Below are positions 24,881 to 33,766 of a stretch of DNA of 64,000 nucleotides, piece by piece. Positions within the stretch are counted from its first letter, which is position 1; each line of letters starts with the position of its first letter. The stretch covers positions 40,846-104,845 of the forward strand of contig DAIDHQ010000010.1 of assembly GCA_027459645.1 (NCBI GenBank). The letters run 5' to 3'. Origin of the DNA: Vulcanimicrobiota bacterium. GTDB lineage: Bacteria; Vulcanimicrobiota; Vulcanimicrobiia; Vulcanimicrobiales; Vulcanimicrobiaceae. The notes under the pieces are model-generated. The model was not told where the DNA came from, ran no database searches, and worked only from the letters and a program-made list of their open reading frames with translations. The translations under genes and the position numbers were made by a program.

Positions 24881-26368
24881 GTGCTCGATCAAAATCGTAC
24901 GCCGTATTTTCAGGCGTTGCTGGACTACGTCGATTCGGGCGTCCAACCGTTTCACACCCCGGGGCACATGCAAGGGCACGGTGCCGATCGTGCGTTCCGC
25001 GAGTTCGTCGGTGACAACATTCTGGCGATCGATCTCACGCCCATGCCGGGCATCGACGATCTGCTGCAACCCACCGAGTCGATCAAAGAGGCCCAGGAGC
25101 TTGCGGCCGAAGCCTACGGCGCCGACCACACGTTCTTCCTGGTCAACGGTTCCACCAGCGGCAATCAATGCATGATGATGACCGCGGTGAATCCCGGCGA
25201 TAAGATCGCCGTGCCGCGCAATTCGCATAAATCGATGCTCGGCGGCTTGGTGATGAGCGGCGCGCACCCGATCTATATGCAGCCGGCGGTCGATCAAGAG
25301 ATGCACATGGACAACGCTGTCACGCCGGAAACGGTGGAGCGGACGCTGGATCGGTATCCCGACGTCAAGGCCGTCTATTTGGTCTCGCCGACGTATTACG
25401 GCGTCGCGGCCGATCTGGTCACCATCGAACGCATCGTCCACGAACGCGACAAGCTCTTGCTGATCGATGAAGCGTGGGGGCCGCACTTCAAATTCCACAA
25501 CGCGTTGCCCATTTCGGCGACCGAGGCAGGCGCCGATTTGTCGATCAATTCGACGCATAAGATGCTCTCCGCGTTCTCACAGTGCGCGATGTTGCATCAA
25601 ATCGGCGACCGCGTGCGGCTCGATCGTCTCAAGGCCGTCCTCAAGATGTTTCTTTCGACCTCGCCGAATCTGCCGATGGTCGCATCGCTCGACGTGGCGC
25701 GCAAGCAAATGGCGACCGAAGGCGGCGCGCTGCTCTCTCGCACGATCGAATTGGCTCAAGACGTACGCCGGCGGTTGAACGAAATCGAAGGTATCTACTC
25801 GTTCGGAGAAGAGCTGCAGGGACGCGAAGGCGTCTTCGATCTCGATCCGACGAAGGTGACGGTTCGCGTCACGGGCCTGGGCTATACGGGATACGAAGCG
25901 TCCGAGATTCTGCGCCGCCGCTACAACATACAGGTCGAACTCGCCGATCTCTTCAACGTCGTCGCGCTCTTTACGATCGGTACGACTGAAGAAGCGGCGG
26001 AGCGTTTCGTGCTGGCGTTTCAGGAACTTGCGCGCGACGATCGTCCGCTCGACATGTACGCGCCCTCCGGCATCCTCGAACAGCGCCTCACGCGCCAGAC
26101 CTATATTTTGCCGGAGATTCCGCCCATGCGCATGCTGCCGCGCGATGCATTTCTGGCCGACACGGAATTCGTGCAATTCCGGGAATCCGCTGGCCGCATT
26201 TGCGCCGAAACGCTCTCGCCCTACCCGCCGGGCATACCGGTCATCTCGCCGGGCGAAGAGATCACGCCCGAATTGATCGATTATCTGCGCCTGGAGCTCA
26301 AAGCGGGCGTGCGCATTCAAGGGCCCTACGACGACGAATTGCGCGTCATTCGCGTCGTCAAAGAGTAG
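24881..26368 (+). CDS. speA: Arginine/lysine/ornithine decarboxylase, fold type I
   Basis: The 495-residue PLP enzyme matches the SpeA/Orn-Lys-Arg decarboxylase family that begins polyamine synthesis. N-terminal FHTPGHMQGH, the NGSTSGNQ and IAVPRNSHKSMLGG blocks, DEAWGPHFKFH and the Schiff-base lysine in STHKMLSAFSQ are conserved, as is the C-terminal PYPPGIPV signature. Arginine is the likeliest substrate by family, but ornithine or lysine cannot be excluded. GTG start five bases after bioB, so it shares the biotin transcript. Confidence 0.87.
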   Translation: MLDQNRTPYFQALLDYVDSGVQPFHTPGHMQGHGADRAFREFVGDNILAIDLTPMPGIDDLLQPTESIKEAQELAAEAYGADHTFFLVNGSTSGNQCMMMTAVNPGDKIAVPRNSHKSMLGGLVMSGAHPIYMQPAVDQEMHMDNAVTPETVERTLDRYPDVKAVYLVSPTYYGVAADLVTIERIVHERDKLLLIDEAWGPHFKFHNALPISATEAGADLSINSTHKMLSAFSQCAMLHQIGDRVRLDRLKAVLKMFLSTSPNLPMVASLDVARKQMATEGGALLSRTIELAQDVRRRLNEIEGIYSFGEELQGREGVFDLDPTKVTVRVTGLGYTGYEASEILRRRYNIQVELADLFNVVALFTIGTTEEAAERFVLAFQELARDDRPLDMYAPSGILEQRLTRQTYILPEIPPMRMLPRDAFLADTEFVQFRESAGRICAETLSPYPPGIPVISPGEEITPELIDYLRLELKAGVRIQGPYDDELRVIRVVKE

Positions 26369-26375
26369 GACGTAA

Positions 26376-26394
26376 CCGCCGGGCCTCGCGGCGG
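26376..26394 (+). terminator. GC hairpin after speA, no U-tract
   Basis: CCGCCG (26376-26381) pairs with CGGCGG (26389-26394) across a 7-base loop, eight bases after the speA stop. No T-run follows, so it may terminate weakly or only stabilise the 3' end. Confidence 0.35.
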
Positions 26395-26422
26395 GTAGAA
26401 AGAACTATGAACCCAAGCCCCG

Positions 26423-26504
26423 GGAAGGGTTGCCTTCCACGACGAGTAGTGTTAGTGGGCAGGGGTAGACACAAGATGTGGGAAACGTCTGGACATACCC
26501 ACAT
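26423..26504 (+). promoter_or_regulatory. Candidate structured 5' leader of the R3H ATPase
   Basis: Two perfect stems lie within about 100 bases upstream of the R3H-ATPase start: GGAAGG (26423-26428)/CCTTCC (26433-26438) with loop GTTG, and ATGTGGG (26476-26482)/CCCACAT (26498-26504) enclosing 15 bases. The sequence between is purine-rich and non-coding. I could not match it to a riboswitch class I know. It may be a regulatory leader or an unrecognised small RNA. Confidence 0.4.
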
Positions 26505-26521
26505 GGAAGCGAGGGTCACTG

Positions 26522-28066
26522 TTGGCGGTTAAAGCGCAGTCCGTTTCCCCGAGTTGGGAGCTCTCTCAACTCCTCGACATCTTCCCTCTCCCCATTCGCC
26601 AGGCGCTCGTCCGGCTGCCAAATCTCGAAGAGATCATCGAAGTCGTGCTCGACCTCGGGCGCCCGCCCGAGGCCCGGTTTGCGGCCGACTTCCGGTACCT
26701 TTCCGAGACGCCGGTCACCAATGAAGATATCGCTCACGTCTGCTCGCGCATCTCGCCCTTCGGCGCGGATAACCGAGCCGGCATCGAGCAGACGTTGCAC
26801 CGCATCAGCGCGATCCGCAACCGGCAAGGCAAGATCGTCGGTCTCACGTGCCGCGTCGGGCGCGCGGTGTACGGAACGATCGACATCCTGCTCGACGTGC
26901 TGCGCAGCGGCAAATCGATCTGTTTGCTCGGTCGTCCGGGCGTCGGTAAAACCACGATGCTGCGCGAATGTGCGCGCATTCTTTCGGAAGATCGCAAACG
27001 CGTGGTCATCGTCGATACGTCGAACGAAATCGCCGGCGACAGTGACATTCCGCATCCGGGTATCGGTCTGGCTCGACGCATGCAAGTCGCGGATCCCGCG
27101 CTGCAGCATTCGGTGATGATCGAAGCGGTCGAAAACCACATGCCGGAAGTCGTCGTCATCGACGAGATCGGGACGGAAGCCGAAGCGCAAGCGGCGCGTA
27201 CGATCGCCGAGCGCGGCGTCACGCTGATCGGCACCGCGCACGGGCAAACGCTCGAAAATCTCTTGATGAACCCGACCCTCTCGGATTTGGTCGGCGGCAT
27301 TAGCGCCGTCACGCTCTCCGATGAAGAAGCGCGCCGACGCGGCACGCGCAAGACCGTGCTCGAACGCAAAGCACCGCCCACCTTCGATTTGCTGGTGGAG
27401 ATCCAGGATCGCGATAGGCTGGCGATTCACAAGAACGTCGCCGAGGTGGTCGATGCGTTACTGCGCGGGTATCAGCCGCAGCCCGAGATCCGTCAGCGCA
27501 CGGCGAGCGGCGACGTTGCGATCGTGCAGGAAGCCGATACGGAATCGATGCCGCAGATCGTCGATCAATACGATCGCCATCAAGACGTGCACGACGAAGC
27601 GCAGGACAAGCCGCTGATGATCTTTCCGTACGGCGTCTCCCGCAACAAAATCGAGCGCGCTGTGCACAATTTACGCGTGAATGCGTCGATCGCGCGCAGT
27701 TGGGACGATGCAGACGTCGTTCTGACCCTCAAGACGCTGGAGCGGAAGGGACAGCCAAAACTCAAGCAAATCGCCTCGGACAACGTGCCGATCTACGCCA
27801 TCAAGACGAACACGACCACGCAGATTCAGACAGCACTGCGCGACGTCTTCAACCTCGGCTCGATCGATAGCGAAGAAGTGGCGTTGCGCGAAGCGGAAGA
27901 AGGCATCTACCAAGTGCTGTTGACGAATCAGGCGATCGAACTTTCGCCGCAAACGTCCTACGTGCGCCGCATGCAGCATCAACTGGCGGAAAAGTATCGC
28001 TTGCAATCGCGCTCGACCGGCTTGGAACCGAACAGGCGCGTCCGCATCTTTAAAATACCTGAATAA
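26522..28066 (+). CDS. R3H-domain ATPase, SpoIIIAA/Ycf45-like
   Basis: The 514-residue protein joins a RecA-like ATPase to a C-terminal R3H single-strand nucleic-acid-binding domain. Walker A is GRPGVGKTTMLRE (about 139-151), Walker B VVVIDEIGTEAEAQAA, and conserved VDTSNEIAGD follows the P-loop; R3H is in YVRRMQHQLAEKY near 480. Family members include SpoIIIAA of sporulating Firmicutes and chloroplast Ycf45. The TTG at 26522 has gaggg just upstream. Its molecular role is poorly known; RNA or ssDNA handling is likely. Confidence 0.85.
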   Translation: MAVKAQSVSPSWELSQLLDIFPLPIRQALVRLPNLEEIIEVVLDLGRPPEARFAADFRYLSETPVTNEDIAHVCSRISPFGADNRAGIEQTLHRISAIRNRQGKIVGLTCRVGRAVYGTIDILLDVLRSGKSICLLGRPGVGKTTMLRECARILSEDRKRVVIVDTSNEIAGDSDIPHPGIGLARRMQVADPALQHSVMIEAVENHMPEVVVIDEIGTEAEAQAARTIAERGVTLIGTAHGQTLENLLMNPTLSDLVGGISAVTLSDEEARRRGTRKTVLERKAPPTFDLLVEIQDRDRLAIHKNVAEVVDALLRGYQPQPEIRQRTASGDVAIVQEADTESMPQIVDQYDRHQDVHDEAQDKPLMIFPYGVSRNKIERAVHNLRVNASIARSWDDADVVLTLKTLERKGQPKLKQIASDNVPIYAIKTNTTTQIQTALRDVFNLGSIDSEEVALREAEEGIYQVLLTNQAIELSPQTSYVRRMQHQLAEKYRLQSRSTGLEPNRRVRIFKIPE

Positions 28067-28067
28067 A

Positions 28068-28178
28068 CGCGTGTCATCCTGAGCGGAGCGGTTTCGCAAA
28101 GCGGAACCGCGCAGTCGAAGGATCGTAACGGTCCTTCGACTACGCTCGCTTCGCGAGCTCCGCTCAGGATGACACGCG
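28068..28178. repeat. Palindromic repeat copy between R3H ATPase and PilZ gene
   Basis: The best preserved copy: a 22-bp perfect inverted repeat, 28068-28089 against 28157-28178 (CGCGTGTCATCCTGAGCGGAGC). The interior has a TTTCGCAAAGCGGAA palindrome and two inverted GGATC/TCCTTCGAC blocks. It fills nearly the entire gap between convergent genes. Confidence 0.9.
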
Positions 28179-28179
28179 C

Positions 28180-28866
28180 CTACATCACGGTGATTTGGCC
28201 GTCTTCTCCGATGAGAAAGCGCGTGTCGTAGGCCATCATCTCGTCGCCTTTTTTGATGCGGCTGTGAACGTTAAAGCGATGAGCGGGCTTTTGTCCCGGG
28301 CGCTTGACGAGGCCACCGTAGAAGAGTTTGAGTAGCGGCGTCGCGCCTTCTTTGGGGGCATCGAGCTTGTTCGCGGAGACGAGCATATCGACGATTTTCT
28401 GCTGCATGGCCATCGGCAGCAAGCGATAGGCGTCGTCCACCTTATCGTTCGGCTCTTGATTTTGCATCTTCCGGCGATCGAGTTCGGGCTCGTCGTTCAC
28501 GTAGCGGATGATCGCGTCCCAATCGTCGGCAGCGATGCCCTGGAACTCGCCCATGTAACGGTGCCACGTCTTGCCTTGATACTGCACCTGGTCGCCGCGA
28601 ATATGCTTCACGCGCAACGGGATGTTCAGCTCACGCAGGCGCACGATCAAGTTGAATTCCTGGCGATCGATCGGTTCGGGCATGATGAACATCAAGCCGT
28701 TGGGCGATATTTCGAGACCGACGCCCTGCTTTTGCGGTTTCTCGGTGGTGCCGTCGGAGTACCAGACGTGAAATGCCCCGCTACGACGCTTGTATTGCCG
28801 GCGGTCGCCGGCGCGCCCGAGAAACCATTCGATAATGTCGCCGAACATCGAGCCTTGAAAAGACAT
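28180..28866 (-). CDS. PilZ-domain protein
   Basis: A 228-residue protein with a PilZ-like c-di-GMP receptor region: the R-x3-R box near 22-28 (DRRQYKRR) and the second box as E52-I-S-P-N-G57, where the consensus has D/N-x-S-x2-G. The remainder (residues 60-228) includes GKTWHRYMGEF and an Asp-rich linker, with no second recognised domain. The ATG at 28866 is used; the reading frame is also open upstream but there it is antisense to tmk. An ATG six residues later is possible. Divergent from tmk. Confidence 0.7.
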   Translation of the reverse strand: MSFQGSMFGDIIEWFLGRAGDRRQYKRRSGAFHVWYSDGTTEKPQKQGVGLEISPNGLMFIMPEPIDRQEFNLIVRLRELNIPLRVKHIRGDQVQYQGKTWHRYMGEFQGIAADDWDAIIRYVNDEPELDRRKMQNQEPNDKVDDAYRLLPMAMQQKIVDMLVSANKLDAPKEGATPLLKLFYGGLVKRPGQKPAHRFNVHSRIKKGDEMMAYDTRFLIGEDGQITVM

Positions 28867-28897
28867 GGAATGCAGCTCCGTCGAAGTTCGCCCGGCG

Positions 28898-29506
28898 ATG
28901 TTTGTCACCGTCGAAGGCATTGAAGGCTGCGGCAAGAGTACACTACTTGCCGGCCTCAGAGAACGATTACGCGACCGAGGCCGTGAAATCATCGTTACGC
29001 GCGAGCCCGGCGGTACGTCTGTCGGCGATGCCGTGCGTAAAATCTTCCTCGAACCGGGCCTGGCCCCCGTGCCGCTAGCCGAGGTGCTGCTCATCAATGC
29101 AGCGCGGGCGCAGCACGTGGTCGAACTCATCACGCCGGCCCTCGCACGAGGGGCCTTGGTCCTGTGCGACCGGTTCGTCGATTCGACGCTTGCCTATCAG
29201 GGCTACGGCCGGGGCATCGATCTCGACCTCCTGCGCCGGCTGTGCGGCATCGCCACCCAAGGCCTGGAACCGGATTTGACCCTAGTGCTCGACGTGCCGG
29301 TTGCCGTATCGCGCGAGCGCGTCCGTGCCCGTCATCCGCACCCCGACCGAATGGAAGCCGAAGACGAGGCGTTCCACGTGCGCGTCCGCGACGGTTTTCT
29401 ACAGCTAGCTCGGGGCTCCGCACGCTACCGCGTTCTGGACGGGACGCGGCCGCCCGAAGAACTCGTCGCCGCAGCGTTGGAAGCGATCGGAGCTGCGGTA
29501 GGATGA
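28898..29506 (+). CDS. tmk: Thymidylate kinase
   Basis: Tmk, 202 residues, makes dTDP from dTMP. Walker A EGIEGCGKSTLL is at residues 6-17, the DR motif with substrate-binding Arg is DRFVDSTLAYQGYGRG, and the LID region follows near 140 (RHPHPDRME). The ATG at 28898 directly precedes FVTVEG; an in-frame upstream ATG at 28865 would add a non-conserved stretch. Overlaps holB by four bases. Confidence 0.95.
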   Translation: MFVTVEGIEGCGKSTLLAGLRERLRDRGREIIVTREPGGTSVGDAVRKIFLEPGLAPVPLAEVLLINAARAQHVVELITPALARGALVLCDRFVDSTLAYQGYGRGIDLDLLRRLCGIATQGLEPDLTLVLDVPVAVSRERVRARHPHPDRMEAEDEAFHVRVRDGFLQLARGSARYRVLDGTRPPEELVAAALEAIGAAVG

Positions 29507-30531
29507 GCGAACTACATTTCGACGTGACCGGCGCCGAAGGGCCGAAAACGTATTTCGGCCGACTCACGCGGGACACGCTCGCGCATGCCTATCTGTTCAC
29601 CGGCGCGCCCGGCGTCGGCAAAAAGACCTTTGCACGGCGTCTGGCGCAATCGCTGCTTTGCGAAGCGCCCAAAACAACCGTCCTGGGATATGACGGAACC
29701 TGTGGATCGTGCCGCCTTTTCGAGGGCGGTGAGAACGCGCGTCATCCCGACTTCCTGGAACACGTCGGTACGCTGAAGATCGGCGATCGAGACGGCGCGA
29801 GCGGCTTTTACGAGTCCGAGGATTTGACCGCGCGCGATTTGGTGCGTCAGCTTTCGATGCAGTCGTATAGCGGCGGCCTACGCGTATTGCTCCTCGGCGA
29901 TATCGATTTTGCCACGCACCACGCGGCCAACGCGCTGCTGAAATTTTTCGAAGAACCGCCGCTCGGCGTGATCTTGCTGGTGACGACCTCGTCGCCAGGA
30001 CGACTGCTCACGACGATTCGTTCGCGATTGATCGAATTGCGTTTCCCGTCGCTTTCGCAATCGCAGATCCGCGACGTCTTGCACGGCATGGGATACGATG
30101 AAGAGCACGCGGCGCTCGGAGCGAGCCTGGGGCAAGGCAGCATCACGCGCGCCGTCGCGGCGCTCGGCGACGACGAAGAGTCGCTGCGCGCGCAGGTGGC
30201 GCGATGGTTCTTCGATGTTGTCGGCGGAGGTACGCCCGAAGAGTCGTGGGCCAATCGCGAAACGCTCGAAGACGGCTTGGAAGTACTCAAATCGCTCGTT
30301 CGCGACTGGACGTCGCGCTCGGCTGCCGGCGACGCCGGCACCTTGCTCGCGGTCGATTATCAAACGGAGATCGGCGAACTTCCGAAACTTGCCGGAACCG
30401 ACGCGATTGCAATGTTGAGCAAGCTCGACGATGCGCAGCGACTGGCTCGTACGAACGTCAGTCCAAACATGGTGAGCGAACTCGTCCGCATGTCGCTTAC
30501 GGGCAGAGCGCTATCGTCTACCAGAGTTTGA
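29503..30531 (+). CDS. holB: DNA polymerase III delta' subunit
   Basis: The 342-residue AAA+ clamp-loader subunit has HAYLFTGAPGVGKKTFARRLAQ (P-loop near 26-48), the zinc-type pair TCGSCR (about 66-71), and NALLKFFEEPP plus TTIRSRL (sensor region). Pairing with tmk is common in bacteria. The ATG at 29503 overlaps the tmk stop as ATGA. The 3' end overlaps the opposing membrane gene by 14 bases. Confidence 0.88.
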   Translation: MSELHFDVTGAEGPKTYFGRLTRDTLAHAYLFTGAPGVGKKTFARRLAQSLLCEAPKTTVLGYDGTCGSCRLFEGGENARHPDFLEHVGTLKIGDRDGASGFYESEDLTARDLVRQLSMQSYSGGLRVLLLGDIDFATHHAANALLKFFEEPPLGVILLVTTSSPGRLLTTIRSRLIELRFPSLSQSQIRDVLHGMGYDEEHAALGASLGQGSITRAVAALGDDEESLRAQVARWFFDVVGGGTPEESWANRETLEDGLEVLKSLVRDWTSRSAAGDAGTLLAVDYQTEIGELPKLAGTDAIAMLSKLDDAQRLARTNVSPNMVSELVRMSLTGRALSSTRV

Positions 30532-31225
30532 AGGCAATGTCGTCGTAGGTCGTCGCGAACGGGAAGGCGAGATAGCCCAGTACGAGCGCGCGCGAAGCCG
30601 CGACAATAAGATCGAAGACGAGCGCGTTCACGTGCGTGCTTGCAAGATAGAGCACCGCCATGGGAATGCCGAACCACAGCACGACCCATGCGACGGCAAG
30701 AATGAGGCAGGGCGCGAGGTGTTCTCGCACGGTCCGAAACGACGCCGAGATGGCGTAGCCGCCCGGCAAGCCGCCGATCGCCGCCGCCGGAATCGTGAGG
30801 ATCAGGAAAAAATAGACGGCGAGTTGCAGCACGATGCCGACAATCGCGAGCCCCAACAGCGACGAAGCGTATTGCGCGATGTAGGCCAAGAACTGAAAGC
30901 CGATCGCCGCAAGAATAATGTTACCGGATTTACGGCGTCCCTCTTCCCACGCGCTGTCGAAGCTTCCGTTGAATCCGCGCGCGATGTTGTTCGCTTGAAT
31001 GATCGCGACGCCGAAGGCAAAGAGATAGATGATCTGCGAGATCATCTGAAAAATGCCGTCGCCCAGGCCGCCGAGCGGATCGGTGCCGATGCTGCCGACG
31101 TAGGAAAGCAGCATGTCGACGAGTGCCGCGAGCAGCGGCATGGCCATGATCGAAGGGTTGCGCACCAGGTAGCCGACGGCGCGGCCGTAGATGGAGAGAT
31201 CGACGCCGCCCCGTCCGCCGCGCAT
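30518..31225 (-). CDS. Polytopic membrane protein of unknown function
   Basis: The 235-residue protein has about five to six hydrophobic segments (roughly 27-48, 57-80, 105-122, 125-150, 172-196 and 205-225). The Gly-rich N-terminus is cytoplasmic in a simple reading. No family motif is recognised; a DUF4013-type glycine-rich membrane protein is a possibility. It follows mtnP by one base on the same strand. Confidence 0.6.
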   Translation of the reverse strand: MRGGRGGVDLSIYGRAVGYLVRNPSIMAMPLLAALVDMLLSYVGSIGTDPLGGLGDGIFQMISQIIYLFAFGVAIIQANNIARGFNGSFDSAWEEGRRKSGNIILAAIGFQFLAYIAQYASSLLGLAIVGIVLQLAVYFFLILTIPAAAIGGLPGGYAISASFRTVREHLAPCLILAVAWVVLWFGIPMAVLYLASTHVNALVFDLIVAASRALVLGYLAFPFATTYDDIAFKLW

Positions 31226-31226
31226 C

Positions 31227-32024
31227 TTACGCCCGCGATCCTTGCAGCGCGTGGTGGCACGAACAGTCGGCGTTCAGGTCGATCTTCTCGACGATCTTGC
31301 CGATGGCGGCCTTGACGCGCTCGTTGTTTTTCGCGAAGACTTCCATCACTTCGTGATGGGAAACCGGCGGCATGCCTTCGAGCCCGACGTCGTAATCGGT
31401 GATGAGCGAGATGTTGGCGAAGCACATCTCCAGTTCGCGCGCCAGATACGACTCCGGATACTGCGTCATGTTGATGACTTCCCAGCCTTGGCTTTGATAC
31501 CACTTCGACTCTGCACGGGTCGAGAAACGCGGGCCTTGGATCACGACCACGGTTCCGCGTTCGTGCGTTTCGATGTCGAGCGATTTCAACGCGCTCACGG
31601 CGATCGGCCGCAGCGTGGGGCAATAGGGATCCGCGAAGCTCACGTGCGTGGTCACCGGGCCGTCGAAGAACGTATCCTTGCGACCGGTCGTTCGATCGAC
31701 GAGCTGATCGCAGACGACCATCGAGCCGGGCTTGACTTCTTTCTTGAGCGAGCCGCATGCATTGGGTGCGATGATGAACTTGACCCCGAGCGCTTTCATC
31801 GCCCAAAGATTCGCGCGGTAATTGATCGACTGCGGCGGATAGCGATGATCCTTGCCGTGACGCGGCAAGAACGCGACCTTCTTGCCTGCGATTTCTCCGA
31901 GCGCGACGCGGTCGCTCGGCATTCCATACGGCGTCTCGATCCAGACTTCACGCGCATTTTCGATGAGCGAATAGAAGCCCGAGCCGCCAAAAACGCCGAT
32001 ATCGGCGCGTTCCGTAGTTTCCAT
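31227..32024 (-). CDS. mtnP: S-methyl-5'-thioadenosine phosphorylase
   Basis: The 265-residue trimeric purine-nucleoside phosphorylase has the phosphate loop GGSGFYSL, the RHG pair in FLPRHGKDHRYPP, the NACGSLKKEVKPGSMVV block and NMTQYPESYLARE, ending with TDYDVG. The reaction recovers adenine and methylthioribose-1-phosphate from MTA in methionine salvage. The ATG at 32024 is used; a second in-frame ATG four codons upstream (32036) is possible. It is divergent from the peptide-binding lipoprotein gene. Confidence 0.92.
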   Translation of the reverse strand: METTERADIGVFGGSGFYSLIENAREVWIETPYGMPSDRVALGEIAGKKVAFLPRHGKDHRYPPQSINYRANLWAMKALGVKFIIAPNACGSLKKEVKPGSMVVCDQLVDRTTGRKDTFFDGPVTTHVSFADPYCPTLRPIAVSALKSLDIETHERGTVVVIQGPRFSTRAESKWYQSQGWEVINMTQYPESYLARELEMCFANISLITDYDVGLEGMPPVSHHEVMEVFAKNNERVKAAIGKIVEKIDLNADCSCHHALQGSRA

Positions 32025-32072
32025 GCCGCGGCTCATTCGAGGTATGGGAACGGTCCCCTCGAAAGCGCGGGC

Positions 32073-33692
32073 ATGCGACGTATCTCGGCGGTCTGTCTGC
32101 TCTTTCTCGCGTTGGCGGGGTGCGCGCGCGTGGGGGGCACCGCGAGCGGCGGGCGTCATCCGTGGACCGTTCCGCACGTGCTGCGCTTTTCGGATCTGGC
32201 CGAGCCGGACCACCTCAACCCGTACCTCTCGCAAATGGACATCAGTTACACCCTGACGTCGCTGATGTATTCATATCTCATCGTTGCCAACGACAAGGGA
32301 ACGTTGATCGGCGACTTGGCGACGGAAGTACCGACGCTCGCCAACGGCGGAATTTCCCGTGACGGACGAACCTACGTCTATCACCTGCGCCGCGGGGTGA
32401 AGTGGCAGGACGGACGGTCGTTCACCGCGCGCGACGTCGTTGCGTCGTGGAAGGCGGTGGTCGATCCGCACAACCTGACGATCTATCGTCAGGGGTACGA
32501 CCGGATCACGCGTATCGACACGCCGAACGATTTTACCGTCGTCGTGCATCTGCGGGACCGCTATCCCCCTTTCGTAACGCAGTTTTTTGCGCCGCTTCAA
32601 GAAGGCGGCAAGCCGATTTTGCCCGCGCATATTCTGGACCGCGAAGCGGATTTCAACCATAGTTCGCTCGAAACGCATCCGATCGGAACCGGGCCGTTCA
32701 AATTCGCGTCGTGGAAACACGGCGAAGGCATCACGCTCGTTCGATACGACGGATACTTCCGCGGCCGCCCGAAACTCAAGCGCATCGAATTCCGCGTCAT
32801 TCCCGACGGCCAGACGGAATTGACGCAGATGCAAACGCACCACATCGATCTGATCTTCGCACCCGTGCAATCGATGTATCCGCAGTATAAAGCCCTCGAC
32901 GGCGTAACCGTGCGAACGGTGCCGTGGAACCAGCAGGCACTCATCGTCGTCAACGGCGGCAAACCGGGCCTTTCCGACGTGAACGTTCGTCGTGCAATCG
33001 ACATGGCTATCGACCGCAAGACGATCTTGCGGAATCTCTTCCACGGCCTCTACGAGCCCGCGCACGACACCGTCGCCCCCACCGCCGTCGGCTACGTGCG
33101 GCGCCCAGCAAAAACGCAAGATCTCGCCGCTGCAAACGCCCTTCTCCACGCGCACGGATGGATGCGTGGAGCGAGCGGCGTGCGAAGCAAGAACGGCGTG
33201 CCGCTCGCTTTTACCTACGATTTCATCAGCGGTTCGGAGCTCTGGCAGAACGTCGGCGTGCTCTTGCAGCAGAATTTGCGAAAGATTGGCGTCGAACTTT
33301 CGCTCAAAGCCATTCCTTACAATCAATTCTTCGATTTCAACGGACCCATCGACCGGTATCAGTACGATCTGGCCGGCTACGGCAGCGCGTTGAATTGGGA
33401 TCCGGACACACACGTCTATTACGGATGCGATCAGTGGTATCCGAAGGGCCAGAACTATTACCGCTTTTGTAATGCCGAATACGACAGGTTGGAGGCGCTG
33501 GGTTTGACGAGCGACGACCCGAAGGTGCGCGCACCGTACTACCGTCGCGCGGATGCGATCCTGTGGAATACCTCGGCGTATTTCCCGCTCGCGAATTCGC
33601 GACGGCTCATCGTCGCCAATTCGGATTTAAAGCATTACAAGCCAAACCCCACCTCGACGCCGTGGTGGAACGCCTGGCAATGGGATATCTGA
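32073..33692 (+). CDS. ABC-type peptide-binding lipoprotein (SBP family 5)
   Basis: The 539-residue protein has a lipoprotein signal peptide with lipobox LAGC (Cys about residue 18) and the SBP_bac_5 fold: HLRRGVKWQDGRSFTARDV, LPAHIL, IGTGPF and VRRAIDMAIDRKTI. Such proteins deliver oligopeptides or nickel to an ABC permease, but no permease or ATPase gene is next to it, so it is an orphan receptor here. The ATG at 32073 gives a full signal peptide; the frame is open much further upstream only by chance. Confidence 0.87.
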   Translation: MRRISAVCLLFLALAGCARVGGTASGGRHPWTVPHVLRFSDLAEPDHLNPYLSQMDISYTLTSLMYSYLIVANDKGTLIGDLATEVPTLANGGISRDGRTYVYHLRRGVKWQDGRSFTARDVVASWKAVVDPHNLTIYRQGYDRITRIDTPNDFTVVVHLRDRYPPFVTQFFAPLQEGGKPILPAHILDREADFNHSSLETHPIGTGPFKFASWKHGEGITLVRYDGYFRGRPKLKRIEFRVIPDGQTELTQMQTHHIDLIFAPVQSMYPQYKALDGVTVRTVPWNQQALIVVNGGKPGLSDVNVRRAIDMAIDRKTILRNLFHGLYEPAHDTVAPTAVGYVRRPAKTQDLAAANALLHAHGWMRGASGVRSKNGVPLAFTYDFISGSELWQNVGVLLQQNLRKIGVELSLKAIPYNQFFDFNGPIDRYQYDLAGYGSALNWDPDTHVYYGCDQWYPKGQNYYRFCNAEYDRLEALGLTSDDPKVRAPYYRRADAILWNTSAYFPLANSRRLIVANSDLKHYKPNPTSTPWWNAWQWDI

Positions 33693-33720
33693 GCGGTTAA
33701 AGGGCGTGCCATCCGCAATC

Positions 33721-33751
33721 GTGTCATCCTGAGCTTGTCGAAGGATGACAC
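33721..33751. repeat. Minimal palindromic repeat
   Basis: GTGTCATCCT at 33721-33730 pairs perfectly with 33742-33751 around an 11-base loop (GAGCTTGTCGA). It is the shortest member of the palindromic family and again lies between convergent genes (SBP and VOC), so it could act as a bidirectional terminator hairpin. Confidence 0.85.
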
Positions 33752-33766
33752 GGCGTAGGCGAAGCA

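Noticed and set aside
26423..26504. Known riboswitch assignment (guanidine, c-di-AMP, ZTP)
   Set aside because: None of the diagnostic motifs I know for these classes is present.
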